Shown: positions 37,815-49,400, counted from the stretch's first letter. The stretch is 64,000 bases of DNA from Mytilus trossulus (GCF_036588685.1 NC_086374.1:91692059-91756058), one strand, 5' to 3'. Translations and numbers: made by a program. Notes: a model not told the origin generated them from the letters alone.

Positions 37815-38810
37815 TACGCAATTCGACTTTTGTAACTCGCAACTCGACTTTCTTAACTCGCAACTCGACTTTTGTAACTCGCAACTCGACTTTTGTAACT
37901 CGCAACTCGACTTTCTTAACTCGCAACTCGACTTTTGTAACTCGCAACTCGACTTTTGTAACTCGCAACTCGACTTTCTTAACTCGTAACTCGACTTTTG
38001 TAACTCGCAACACGACTTTTGTAACTCGCAAATCGACTTTCGTTACTCGCAACTCGACTTTCTTAACTCGCAACTCGACTTTTGTTACTCGCAACTCGAC
38101 TTTCCTAACTCGCAACTCGACTTTTGTAACTCGCAACTCGACTTTCCTAACTCGCAACTCGACTTTTCTAACTCGCAACTCGACTTTCGTAACTTGCAAC
38201 TCGATTTTCTTAACTCGCAACTCGATACTCAACAACAAGTGAATCTCGAAATTTAAAGGTCAACTATTCCTTTTGATGTTGATCAGGTGTTCAGATAGGT
38301 ATACAATAGATTTCAAGTTTTGTCGCTTTAGCAGAAAACGGGTTATCCCTTTTTTTAGTAAAGTGCATATGTTGATGCACCTACTGCTAGAGGTTATAGC
38401 CAATATAAATTAGAAAATGCCATTCTGCCCTAATTTGCTTTAAATCCAGTGCAAACACAAATATCCCTCTATAGAGGGATAATTTTATCCCTCTAAAGAA
38501 GGTTTATCCCTCTATACAGGTATAATCACCATCCAGGGGGTTTGTTCCCAACCTGATAAATAGACCCTCAAATGTGCACATATAGTCATTTTAGGCAAGA
38601 AAATTGTTCAAATGAGTGTTTTTCAGTGTATATTCATGCACAATTACTACTGAGACTGCACTGTTTGGGAAAAAAATTGTCTAATTGGGAATAATTTTAA
38701 GCCATTTTTTTCCAAATTGGGATTCTTCTCCAGGGGAAAAAGCCTTTATTCTCCACTAATTTAAGGCAAACAATATCACTGAAACGTTAAAACACAACTT
38801 ATAGTATGAT
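37815..38810 (-). repeat. right arm of the large inverted repeat, with 21-bp minisatellite
   Basis: Inverted partner of 31760-32642. The minisatellite occupies 37815-38228 (about 19-20 units, against 14 in the other arm). It is followed outward by GGGCAGAATGGCATT (inverted), the TATCCCTCTATAGAGGGATA cluster (38462-38516), GGTTGGGAACAAAC (inverted) and CAATATCAC. The long minus-strand frame of RVTKVEL units (37789-38238) is the repeat itself. Confidence 0.75.
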
Positions 38811-39092
38811 TTAACTTATACGGAATAAAAACTGTCAAAATAAAAAAAATCCGAAATGTCCCCTGGTGCAAAAAGCCCTGGTCAAGTTTGACAGATCAAC
38901 GTAGAATGAAGATGTAGATGTCCTCGTGCCGAAGTGTCTGGTTTAGTAAATTTGTGATTTAGCGTACGTGTGGCGGCGCATGTCATGTTCATCGATGATG
39001 TGTGAACTTTTCATAACGTCAGATTTAAGTTTAACTTACCCTCAGATATTTACAAATAAATTTTTTTAAAGTTGTGTGATGAAATAACTCAC

Positions 39093-39190
39093 TATGTCTT
39101 GTTGAAAGAAGCATTATCTTTGTCTATTTTCATTTTCGATGCTTCAGAACTTTTTACTTCCGGTCTGAAAAAATAAACTTCAAAACAGAG
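39093..39190 (-). promoter_or_regulatory. possible promoter and non-coding first exon of the RRM gene
   Basis: On the minus strand an ETS-type site CCGGAAGT (39163-39156) is followed ~65 bp later by a good 5' splice site (ACATA|GTGAGT, exon end 39093); a second donor (CTGAGG|GTAAGT) lies near 39035. The RRM gene needs such a non-coding exon because its ATG exon starts with a 3' splice site, but the implied intron would be ~9 kb. This is inference only; another minus-strand gene is possible. Confidence 0.25.
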
Positions 39191-39369
39191 CGGGAATAAC
39201 TGAGACATGTTTCCGAGTGTCACGATTTTTCTCTCTGTCTATTTTCCCTTTTAAGGCCAATGGTAGACTCAATATGTGAACAGTATATGTACCTAACTAA
39301 ATTTACATCGATAGAATTTTTCAAGAATTTGTCCAAATTTAGTTTATATCATGTTGTAAAAAGCACAGA

Positions 39370-39455
39370 GGCACGTGTCTCAGATCCCCCCACTAATATA
39401 CCTTAATATAACACATTAAGGTATGATAAAACAAAAATTGAGACAAGTGCCTGTG
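39370..39455. repeat. small hairpin MITE, second copy
   Basis: GAGGCACGTGTCTCA faces TGAGACAAGTGCCTGTG around an ACCTTAATATAACAC interior. It is the same family as 935-1110. Confidence 0.6.
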
Positions 39456-39459
39456 GAAA

Positions 39460-41030
39460 AAGGTAAAAAATATTACCAGGTCACCGGGGATTGTGTAAAA
39501 TGGTCAGATCTTGTCTAGTATTCTTAAGATCCAGCTATTTGTATATCTATTTGGCCGTACATTTTGAATAAATAGGCATAACAGTATTCAAATGAAAAAG
39601 AGAGACAAAAGAAACCGAAGAGACATTAAAACTCACAAGGAAAAAAAATAAGAACGTCTTGGCAGAGACATTTCATTGTGTGATGTGTCTCTGTTCTTGG
39701 CGAAAAAAAGGGAACATAAAACCAGATCAAATAAAACAAGCAAAATAAACATAGCTAGCCGTCGGTTCGATATTGAAATTTAGTTGAAAAAAAAGAACAT
39801 TCAAAGCATAACTTTCATAGTTAAGAGGAAAAAAGATATGTATAGGTAATCGTTTAATGATCCCTTCAAGCTGTTGTTGTAAAGTCTCGTCGTCCATAAA
39901 CCCTTATGTAAAATGCATTTTATTTTTTATGCCACCGTCTTCAATTTAAAAATGAAAGTGTGTTTTTTTTTTTATCCAATATAACGACATCATAGATATT
40001 ATTTAATTTATATAATATATACAAAAACAAAAACCGATCACTCTAGAAACATCAAGAGAAATATAAATATCATTAAATATTTATGGAAAGCCCCCCTTTC
40101 CCCCTCCTCAACTTAAACAAATGTACAAAAGTTCTCCGAACTGCCCATTTCTATTTTACAATATTCCAGATGCATCTGGATATAAATATCATATTTCCTG
40201 TGTGAATGGAGGTTGGCTCATGTAAATACAGAAATAATTCGAAATGAAGAGTAGCAGAATTGTGTCCCGTCACATCAATCTGTTGAAAAAGAAAAAAATC
40301 CTCCAAAAGGGAACTAACGTGTTGTCAATCGAACGATCAAGTAACTTGATGATGCATGCCCATTTCAGAAAACTTTTTAAATCAGATTGAGTTTTGTTGA
40401 CAAAATATAAGGTATCTCTCCCTTGGACAAAAGTTTTCTTTATCTGCCTTGGCCATTTTTTTATTGGAGTAATTCTTTCCCTCGGTTTTAAGTTTATCTA
40501 TTTAAAGGTGTATTTTTTACAGTATTTTAAAACCCGTAGTGTCAATACTAAAGCAATTTAAAAATAACTGTTTTTAAAATCAAAAATAGACAAATGAACG
40601 TTGAAAATATTTGCTTTGATCTTAAATGTATATTTGCAAACTTTGTTATTCTTGGAGCCTCATTATAGTTGCATAAGCCTAAATGTTCGTAAAATATTTA
40701 AATAATTACTTATGAAACTATAGAACCACTTATGTCCTTTAGAAATATATGTCTTCATCTAGATTTAATTCTTTTTCTTCAAACATGTGGATATGTTAAT
40801 AAACTTCTTTTACCATTCTTTAACCTTTCCTTTTCATATCAAATGGCACGTCGTAAACACAGAATTATTTCGTGAGTAAAATTAAATTAGCGAAACTTTC
40901 ATTTAAAACGCTTTGAAAATCAACAGCTTTTTCTAGTTAATAAGTCAAATACAAGACTTATTTTTTTCACTATTAATATTTGATTGCTAGTTTAAAGTAA
41001 ACGAAAGAATAATAAGGTTCTACCTTGAAA
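39460..41030. other. intergenic, nothing recognised
   Basis: AT-rich sequence with stops in all frames. No supported feature. Confidence 0.45.
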
Positions 41031-41034
41031 ATGA

Positions 41035-41101
41035 AATTACTGATCGGTGACCCACTGCTTTAAAATTACTGATCGGTGACCCACTGTTTTAAAATTACTG
41101 A
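41035..41101 (+). repeat. two direct ~32-bp repeats
   Basis: AAATTACTGATCGGTGACCC followed by ACTGCTTT/ACTGTTTT occurs twice, plus the start of a third unit. Confidence 0.7.
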
Positions 41102-41295
41102 ATAATACTCTCTAAATCAGTTGTGTGGTCATCATCAAATTATACATCAGGATCTGCATAAGTTGGGAAATGGGGGGTGGGGGGGGGGGGGAGGGTGTGA
41201 TTATATTTTTTATCTATTCTTAATATTTCAGTAACTTATCTTATTCTTTATATTTTTTGCACTTTATTCTGCCCTTTTTGACTACTATTCTCTAT

Positions 41296-41562
41296 ATAGA
41301 TATAGGAAGATGTGGTGTGAGTGCCAATGAGACAACTCTCCATTCAAATAACAATTTAAAAAGAAAACCATTATAGGTTAAAGTACGGCCTTCAACACGG
41401 AACCTTGGCTCACACTGAAAAACAAGCTATAAAGCGCCCCAAAATAACTAGTGTAAAACCATTCAAACGGGAAAACCAACGGTCTAATCTATATATTAAA
41501 CAAAACGAGAAACGAGAAACACGTATATATTACATAAACAAACGACAACTACTGTACATCAG
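41296..41562 (-). repeat. reversed copy of the GTTGTCTCATTGGCACTCAC tail
   Basis: Reverse complement of 11443-11717 and near-identical to 33788-34067. The open frame 41405-41620 across it is not a gene. Confidence 0.75.
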
Positions 41563-41923
41563 ATATGGCTATAAACCATCATACTTAAATGGAAAATCAG
41601 AGAAATGCTTTACTGCATAATTGAAAAGTATAATATGTATATTGTATGCGTTTTTTATAGTATAAGATTTTATCCATTGAACTTATCATTCTGTTAAATA
41701 TATCGGCAGCGTTTCGTACTTAAAATGTTCCCACTGTAAATACTTTAACAATAATCAGAAAAAAGCAACAAAAAGAAGCATTTAATTCTAATAATAAATT
41801 TTAATGCATAACAAACAAATTTCGATTGTCGATTGTCGCGGTCAGTGGCAAGTATTTCACGCAAATTAAGTTTGGGAATAGGAGAGAAACCCTATTCGCG
41901 TACAAAATGCAGTTACTAATTAA

Positions 41924-42085
41924 GAAATAATTCCTTCATGTCATGCTCTATGCTCATTTTAACATGGGTAGGCATTATATTTGGCGATATTTTACACTGA
42001 GCGTTAGCGAGGTGTAAAATGTGGTCAAATATAATGCCTACCCATGTTAAAATGAGCATAGAGCATGACATGAAGGAATTATTTC
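41924..42085. repeat. near-perfect hairpin MITE
   Basis: Arms 41924-41997 and 42012-42085 (74 bp each, a few mismatches) around a 14-bp loop containing GCGTTAGCG. The arms read ATTCCTTCATGTCATGCTCT and AACATGGGTAGGCATTATAT. It lies 20 bp left of the foldback element. Confidence 0.8.
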
Positions 42086-42689
42086 GATTCTAATAGGACA
42101 AATATTATGGAACGCCACGACTGCCTTATGTTAATAATCAGCATTATAAGCAGTGTTCACAGCATTATATGAAGTGATCACAGCATTATATGTAGTGCTC
42201 ACAACATTATATGAAGTGATCACAGCATTATATGCAGTGCTCACAGCATTATATGCAGTGTTCACAACATTATATGAAGTGCTCACAACATTATATTAAG
42301 TGCTCACAACATTATATTAAGTGCTCACAACATTATATTAAGTGTTCACAACATTATACGTTTTTTGTTGTATGATGAGATTGATGTATGATGAGATTTA
42401 TGAATGATGAGATCATTCGGTAAACTTCGTTTTTTTAGCGGAAATTACCGAATCCATAATTGGTAAATTAATGCCCAGCAAACAAATTTAAACAGTTATT
42501 ATTATATATGTGATCATTAAGGCAGTATACAATATTTAAAACGGATTGAAATAAGTAAATTAAGAAGTATGATTAATTTAACCCAAGTTTATTCCACACC
42601 AGGGCATTTTAAACTTATTTTGAGGATTAGTTTCACCATATTCACAACTTAATATGTATATATATTTACTAGAACACATCCGTGATATC

Positions 42690-43340
42690 GCGGGTCTGTG
42701 ACTGAATTAAAGAATATAACTATGCGTAAGCCTTATTTTAGTATTGGTATTGTCATCTGATAAAGTCATGCCGATTATAAGATGAAGTTTTCTCTTCTTT
42801 TAACATCTTTCTGTTTGAACCCGTCGACCTGGAACTTGTCAATTTAATATTGGTATTATTGATTTTGTTTGGAAAACAAAAGTCTCTGGAAAGGAGTATT
42901 TTTTAATCAACAGTTTTGTCCTTTATGAGTTATGAATAAAATTGAATCTTTGATTCGCTGTTTTACGTCTAACAAATTGAAAACTGTACATGCTGTACCT
43001 ATACGCCTTATTTTAAGTCCAGATTTTTATTATTCGTATTGTCATCTTAGAAAGTCATACTGATTAAAGTACTACACTCGGGAACAATGTGACAATGATT
43101 GAATTAGGTAGTTTCAACCCTGTGATTACGACCCGTGTATATAGCAAAATCTTAAATACAGCGTTTCGTGGTACTCCTGTCAGATGCGGAACGTACAGAT
43201 AATCTAATAGTTAACAGGTGAATATATTATTGGTATCGATTCGACCCGGAACTTCTTAATTATTGGCAATATTAATTATGTGGAAAACAAAAGGGTCTGG
43301 AGTGATGTTACTTTTAATCAACAGCATGGTACTATATTAG
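42690..43340 (+). repeat. two diverged direct copies inside the foldback element
   Basis: About 300-bp segments near 42690-42960 and 43010-43330 share CCTTATTTTA, TATTGTCATCT, AAAGTCAT, TCGACC(T/C)GGAACTT, TGGAAAACAAAAG and TCAACAG in the same order. Confidence 0.55.
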
Positions 43341-43481
43341 TTATATATACTCTCAGATCAGTACTTATAGTGTCTTTTTATTGTTGGGATATACAAGTAC
43401 CCGCCCACATGCACGTTCACTCTATTTTCTTGTTAGATCATATGTATTTATATTTGTACCCATCTAGTGAGTTAATATAAA

Positions 43482-44068
43482 AAAGAAGATGTGGTATGAT
43501 TGCCAATGAGACAACTATCCACAAAATACCAAAATGACACAAACATTAACAAATATAGGTCACTGTACGGCCTTCAACAATGACGGCAAAGCCCATACCG
43601 CATAGTCAGCTATAAAAGGCCCCGATACGACCATGTAAAACAATTCAAACGAGCCTGAAAACTAACAAGCCTTTTACAACTGATTTTCATAGTTCGTTCT
43701 TATGTTGTTCTGTTACGCAACTGTCCCAGGTTAGAGGGAGGATACCAACATCCCGCTAACATGTTAAAACCCGCCACATTTTGCATATATGTGGCCGTCC
43801 CAAGTCAGGAGGAGCCTTTATTTCAGTGGTTGTCGTTTGTTAATTAATGTGTTATATACATGTTAGTTTTTCGATCGTTTGTTTGTACATAAATTAGGAA
43901 TATTTTTCGTTTATCATTTCGGGGCCTTCTATAGCTGACTATCCGGTATGGGCTTTCCTCATTGTTGAAGGTCGTACTGTGGCCGTTTAGCTGTTTAAAA
44001 TTTCTGTAATGTCATTTTGTCTCTTGTGGAAAGTTGTTTCATCGGCAAGCATATCACTTTTATATATA
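43482..44068. repeat. two opposed copies of the GTTGTCTC-tail family
   Basis: 43482-43668 is a reversed copy (GATTGCCAATGAGACAACTA, TACGGCCTTCAACAATGA, CATAGTCAGCTATAAAAGGC). 43905-44068 is a forward copy (GGGGCCTTCTATAGCTGACT, AAAGTTGTTTCATCGGCAAG). Together they make an imperfect palindrome around ~240 bp, within the foldback element. Confidence 0.65.
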
Positions 44069-45129
44069 TACATGTATGTACCGTGCAAACTGACGAACAA
44101 ACGTAGTAAACGTTTTATTCATCCCCACAAACTCAATTTTCATAAGAGATGATAACTTTAAATGAAAATGTTAAACAGGGTCTTGAAAGGGTAAATTTTT
44201 CTATGAAAGTTTAAATTTCTATATTAGACTGCTGATCATATTTAGAAGACAATCTTAGAACTTGCCGTGCTAAAAAGCTTGTAAAAAAAATGGAATAATT
44301 GATGTAAAGTTATGTTTAACACCTACAGTAAAATGCTTTAAACTGCATTTTCCATATCTGTTAGATACTTATTCATGTAAAAATGCCAAATTCTGAAAAT
44401 CGATGCCAAAAATGACTCTATCATGACATATATAAGCTAGCGTAATATGGCACCTATGTGTTATAGAAAGCTGTCTGTTTTATTTAAAAGGTAATTAAGC
44501 TTTTTAAAACTGAGTACGGACTATAAAGTGGCACCTTGCTGAATTTCTTCAGTAGGAAATGAACTCGAGAATATATCATACAAATTTTCCTACGATATTT
44601 CATTAAATAAACTTTTTATTATTTAACTTACATTTTGCCATTCGTATAAATTTCTTACGACGAACAGAACTACTTCAATCATTCACCTCTCAGTTTCATC
44701 TTTTCCTTACTTATTTCAATCAGTTTTAAATTTTGTATGCTACCTTATGATAACATGATTTTAATAACTTTTTAAATTTGTTTGCTGGGCATTACCGTAA
44801 TTTACCAATTATTGATTCGGTAATTTCCGCTAAAAAACGAAGTTTACCGAATGATCTCATCATTCATAAATCTCATCATACATCAATCTCATCATACAAC
44901 AAAAAACGTATAATGTTGTGAACACTTAATATAATGTTGTGAGCACTTAATATAATGTTGTGAGCACTTAATATAAGGTTGTGAGCACTTCATATAATGT
45001 TGTGAACACTGCATATAATGCTGTTAGCACTGCATATAATGCTGTGATCACTTCATATAATGCTGTGAACACTGCGTATAATGCTGATCATTAACATAAG
45101 GCAGTCGTGGCGTTCCATAAAATATAGTA

Positions 45130-46550
45130 TTTTTATAGGTCGAAGCGTACGAAATTACCGTAAAAATGTTTGGCTGTTCCCGTTACCTCCTCGAGGAATC
45201 TGTGCATTGCATTTCATATTTGATAAGTTTCAAAACTACTAGCAGGATAAATATATGTTGTTTTATAAAAATATAGAGTTAAAGTTTATGTCTAAATGCC
45301 TAAATGTATATATTTTAAAGGATAACGATGGAAATAACGTTAATATAAACAGTAAGTCCTTGCGCATGTGTCAAGCATATTTTTTTGTGCTCATTAGAAC
45401 ACGGCTTTGTTAACAAAGCGTAATAAGGACGTCATATTAGAATTGGATTTTGGTACACTAAAAAAATTCTATGAACATTTTTGTTTCAATAAAATAAATC
45501 GATTAATGAATTCATCGAAATGGTAAAGGGTAGGTCGGTAAGCACCGATTTTGTCTAAAATGAAAGTGTTCATCCTCAACCTTTATATATGTTATGTATT
45601 ATCATAAAATACAACTTACATTTCAATATTAAGGATGAACACGAATGCGATGACTTTCGTTTTACACGAAAACCGTCTCAGAAATTCAACTAAAATGCTA
45701 GAACTGTGAAGATTTCAGTAATTTAGCATGACTTAATGGTGCTAGTACCCGATATATGCGCATTGTATTGTCAAAACCAGCCCATATTTATGTAGCAGAA
45801 GCATTCTACTGTCTTATAGATAACTAAAAGGTAACATTTTAACAATTTTGTAAAACTGCTATATTTTGGGGCCAAAAAGGGGTCTTCCTGAACCTACTCC
45901 TTTTAACTCTACCAAGTTTTTATTCACGTCTTACATTTGTTATATATATATACATGCATGGAGAACTATTTTGGAATATAAATAATCAACGAACCGCATA
46001 ATATAACACCTGTATAAAGTTAAACTAAACTTTAAACCTTTCCCATTGCCATGTTCAGGGAACAATGATTTACAATCTGTGATAATACCTTAATTTGGCA
46101 TATATTTATAGCAGTTCATTTCATAATGATCTTGTGTTTCAAGTGTCAAGTTGTTTCTAAAACTATTCTAAACCAAAACTTTAATCTGGTACAGGATGGA
46201 CGGAAGCTCAGATGTGAAAACATAATGTCCGTATACTATCGTAGGCGGGGCATAATGACAAAAATAAAATTGAAAACTGAGGTCATTCAATATTTTCTTT
46301 AAATTTCAAGATGTGGCCAAAATGACCTTCCTCAATCTTTACAAATATAGTTACGAAAAATAAAGACATTTACGCCAATTTTATCCTACACATTGATTCT
46401 ACATAAATTAAGTTTATTGATTCCAATTAATCTTCTCTAATGTCAACTTTTCACCGACACACACTTCTCGTCATTGTTATTCTTCAACTTTCTTCTTTTT
46501 CATTCATAAACTTTGAATCTTTATTTTAAAACACCGATAGTCGTACTTGG
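45130..46550. other. intergenic, upstream of the sulfotransferase gene
   Basis: AT-rich and non-coding. It contains a 16-bp palindrome GCTTTGTTAACAAAGC near 45404-45419 and no other recognised feature. The promoter of the next gene should lie in the last part, but no clear element was seen. Confidence 0.4.
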
Positions 46551-46553
46551 ATA

Positions 46554-49169
46554 ATGGGTTTACCTCTGTTCGCTGGGAATGGGTAAGCATGAAATGTTTT
46601 TAAATGAGATGCAGCATTAGCACATAATATCTATTTTTAATTTTGAAGTTTACATAATCATTGAAAAATTGACAAATAAATCTATTATTTAAGTTAAACT
46701 TTTCTATAATTTTGATATTATTTGTCCCAAAAGTAATACACTACCATGACTACTTACACTGTAAAAATCATTTTGAGATAGACCAAGTGCGATATTTTTA
46801 ATTTGAATTTAATGTCTAAAAGAAGCACACTATTGTGTTCTCGGGCCTACTGGCATGATGATATTCTCAGGGACTTATAGTCCATCGACAATGGCATCAA
46901 CCAAGTGGTTGTAATACCCACCACCTTACATGCTTGTAATGTAATATGATTGTCCATTTCCCTTACTGAAAAAATCAGCCTCCTGCAAACATTTGCTGCA
47001 AGTCTGCTGCGAACTTGCTGCAGACTTGCAGCGAACACAGAGTCCGTATTTGCGGCGTGTTTGCACGCTGCAGGTCGGCTGCAAACATAAAAATACGCTG
47101 CAGGTCGGCTGCAATTTACCATGTAAATGAATGTTTGCTGCAGACCTGCGGCAAACATATGTATGCAAATTAATCTTTCTCATGCGTGTTTGATGCAAGA
47201 ACTACATACGTTATACAATAAATTATTGCCATGTTGTGTACACATCATGTTATCTGTGTTACACAGCAAATTCTGAAAAAAATTATGTTACATTCCATAC
47301 ATACAATAATTCAATTTCTTAACCATTTGAAAAATTATCATAGCATAAGTTCATATACTTGGTAATAAGTTAAATTAATTTCAAGTACGTTCTCAAATGA
47401 ATTATACATGCATGAATCTAAAATTCTAAAAAATGTTTATACAGCTAGTTAAATTAAAATGATCACAAAATTCAGCTCGACTTACAACACAATATTTAGT
47501 AAGTTATAATCTTTAAGCATATGCGGGAGTACTGTATATTGCCTTGTTACATATTTGAAAATGTATTTTTATCCTTCATGCTGATATCTTGGGAATGCCG
47601 GGAATGAATTTAACAAGTGTATTCTATGATGAATTTGTACTAATCTTTGAAAACTATTCTGTTAATATCAAAACTATAATGCCTCCCTGAACACTTATAT
47701 ATATCATGCCAAAACATCACCATCATTTTCAAATTTCAAATCTTTATCTTGCAGGAATTACGGTTACCAATAGGAATGCTCAGTTGTTTTATCATGTTTA
47801 TGTAGTTTCTTGCAATGTTCCTGCAAACATATAACATATTGTCAAAGATTTCTGCATTCTAGCTGCGAACATCCCTTAATTAATATATAAATAACTGTTA
47901 GTCTTTTATTTCAGCCGTCGTATATTATCATGGTTATGTGTCGCATTCTCAACTCTTGTTATCACATACAACATAAAGGGCTTCAGAAATGGACATATTC
48001 AGTTAAATGAAAGGAGTGGTATTCATAAAAAATCGTGTATTGATTTTACCGGATCTAAATTAAAACACTGTGAATACATGGAATATGAGCAGATGATGGC
48101 AAATTTTACCGAGCATCAAAATGTGAGTGTCACTGATCAAATAGGAGAGGCTCCAGTGAATCAAAGTATAAGAAATATTGTATATAAACAAGTGGCGTTT
48201 CTAAAAATCCATAAAGCAGGAAGTTCAACAGCACAAAACATTTTTTTACGGTACGGATATTCTAGAAATCTATTGTTCGTTCTTTCTAAAGTACGAAAAG
48301 AACAATATGATAATGTCATATCTCTTTCGTCATCTCTGAATGAAAACAACACTATAGCGCCACCTATGAATAAAACCTTTGACGTATTATGCAACCATGT
48401 ACTATATAATAGAGAGGCATTTCAAAAGTATATCCCTGGTAATACTGCCTATATTGGAATTGTTAGAGAGCCATTTGAAATGTTTCTATCAACACTGAAT
48501 TACTTTCGACCGGCATACATCTTTAACAAGATAAAAGCAATAACTCCCGTTTTGAATTATCTTGTTGATCCTTGGAAGTATGAAAAAGGACTGCCACTTA
48601 CGTATTCATTAACGAACAACAGAATGGCGCTAGAGTTTGATTTCCCCAAACATCTGTTTGAGACTTATTCAAAAGAAGAAAGCAATGCATACTTATCGAA
48701 GTTAAATCAAGAATTCCATTTTGTCATCATCATGGAATATTTTGCAGAATCAGTTGTTATGATGCGAAGACTATTGGGATGGAGTATCAAGGATGTTCTA
48801 TACGTGAAAAAAAATTCAGCGAAGACATATTCGTTTGTTGATAACACATACCGTTATCTTTATCAGAGATTTGCAAAACTAGATTACGATTTATATAATT
48901 TTTACTATATTCAATTGTGGGAAAAAATTAAACTTGAAGGCATCGATTTTCAATTAGAACTCAGTTTCTTTCAGAACCTGAGGAAAGCCGTGGAGGACTA
49001 TTGTATAAAACATAACCAGACTGTCCGTCCTTATCACGTTCCAGACTCAAAGTGGAGTACAGCCTTTAATGTTACGCGAAAGGACTGTGATTTGTTGTTA
49101 TTAAATGAGATGAAATTCGTCTCCTTAATCAGACAAAGGCAGCAAAAAAATAGTTCAAATTCTAAATAA
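46554..49169 (+). CDS. galactose-3-O-sulfotransferase-like (type II Golgi sulfotransferase)
   Basis: Two coding exons: 46554-46582 (ATG, 9 codons plus two bases, then GTAAGC) and 47915-49169 (after TTTATTTCAG), joining in phase to 427 residues. Residues ~13-30 (ILSWLCVAFSTLVITYNI) form a membrane anchor close to the N-terminus after a short basic RR, as in type II Golgi enzymes. The PAPS-binding motifs are present: 5'-phosphosulfate loop FLKIHKAGSST at 105-115 and 3'-phosphate motif IGIVREPFEMFLST at 190-203. Later blocks (LTNNRMALEFDF, VIIMEYFAES, MRRLLGW) fit the GAL3ST (galactosylceramide/galactose 3-O-sulfotransferase) family. The family transfers sulfate from PAPS to a terminal galactose of glycolipids or glycans; the acceptor here is unknown. 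The length fits the family. The first exon is a model from splice and phase only; without it the frame from 48078 (363 residues) lacks the anchor. AATAAA overlaps the stop. Confidence 0.88.
46980..47165. repeat. GCTGCA-rich imperfect repeats in the sulfotransferase intron
   Basis: CGCTGCAGGTCGGCTGCAA occurs twice (47078-47096 and 47096-47114). Related TTTGCTGCAAGTCTGCTGCG and, inverted, TGCAGACCTGCGGCAAACAT lie on either side, so the block is partly a palindrome. Single CTGCAAACAT and AGCTGCGAACAT words recur at 47822 and 47860. Open frames across it are repeat-driven. Confidence 0.55.
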
Positions 49170-49295
49170 AATATAATTTTACTGCAATTTAATGCGTATA
49201 CACATGTATCACAATCAAATTATATCTTTTATCTGATATATCATCACTTTTATATACAGTTTTACTTAGATAATTTGATTAAAAAACTCTTATGG

Positions 49296-49400
49296 AAAAA
49301 GTAAAATCACAAAAGTACTGAACTTCGAGGAAAATTCAAAACAGAAAATCCCAAATCAAATGGCAAAATCTAATGATAAAACACATCAAACGAATGTGTC
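49296..49400 (+). repeat. dispersed bivalve repeat (AAAATCACAAAA...CACATCAAACGAATG)
   Basis: The copies at 49296-49400, 55672-55765 and 63100-63205 share AGTAAAATCACAAAA, GAAAATTCAAAAC, AATGGCAAAATC and ACATCAAACGAATG in order. It lies just downstream of the sulfotransferase gene and is non-coding. Confidence 0.65.

Larger units (their letters stand above)
42105..45120. mobile_element. foldback-type DNA element, 3.0 kb, TIRs with 21-bp tandem units
   Basis: Left TIR 42105-42504 (~400 bp) and right TIR ~44763-45120 (~358 bp) are inverted copies. Outermost is TTATGGAACGCCACGACTGC. Then come tandem 21-bp units CAACATTATATGAAGTGCTCA (about 10.5 at 42140-42360 and 8.5 at 44905-45085). Next is a unique part with repeated GTATGATGAGAT, a GGTAA...TTACC region and GCCCAGCAAACAAATTTAAA innermost. 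The 42-bp length difference equals two units. AATA flanks both ends (42101-42104 and 45121-45124) and could be the target duplication. TIRs with tandem subrepeats are the hallmark of foldback elements. The interior shows no transposase frame, so the element is presumably non-autonomous. Confidence 0.8.

Noticed and set aside
37789..38238. 149-residue minus-strand frame as a coiled-coil protein
   Set aside because: It is the other minisatellite array, and the frame ends as soon as the array ends.
41405..41620. 71-residue frame
   Set aside because: It lies in a reversed copy of the retroelement tail family.
42140..42360. CRISPR-like array
   Set aside because: The 21-bp units are contiguous without spacers, inverted copies exist at 44905-45085, and the sequence is metazoan.
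46847..47198. Cysteine-rich minus-strand frames
   Set aside because: They lie in the GCTGCA repeat block in the intron of a plus-strand gene; the two overlapping frames show repeat-driven composition.
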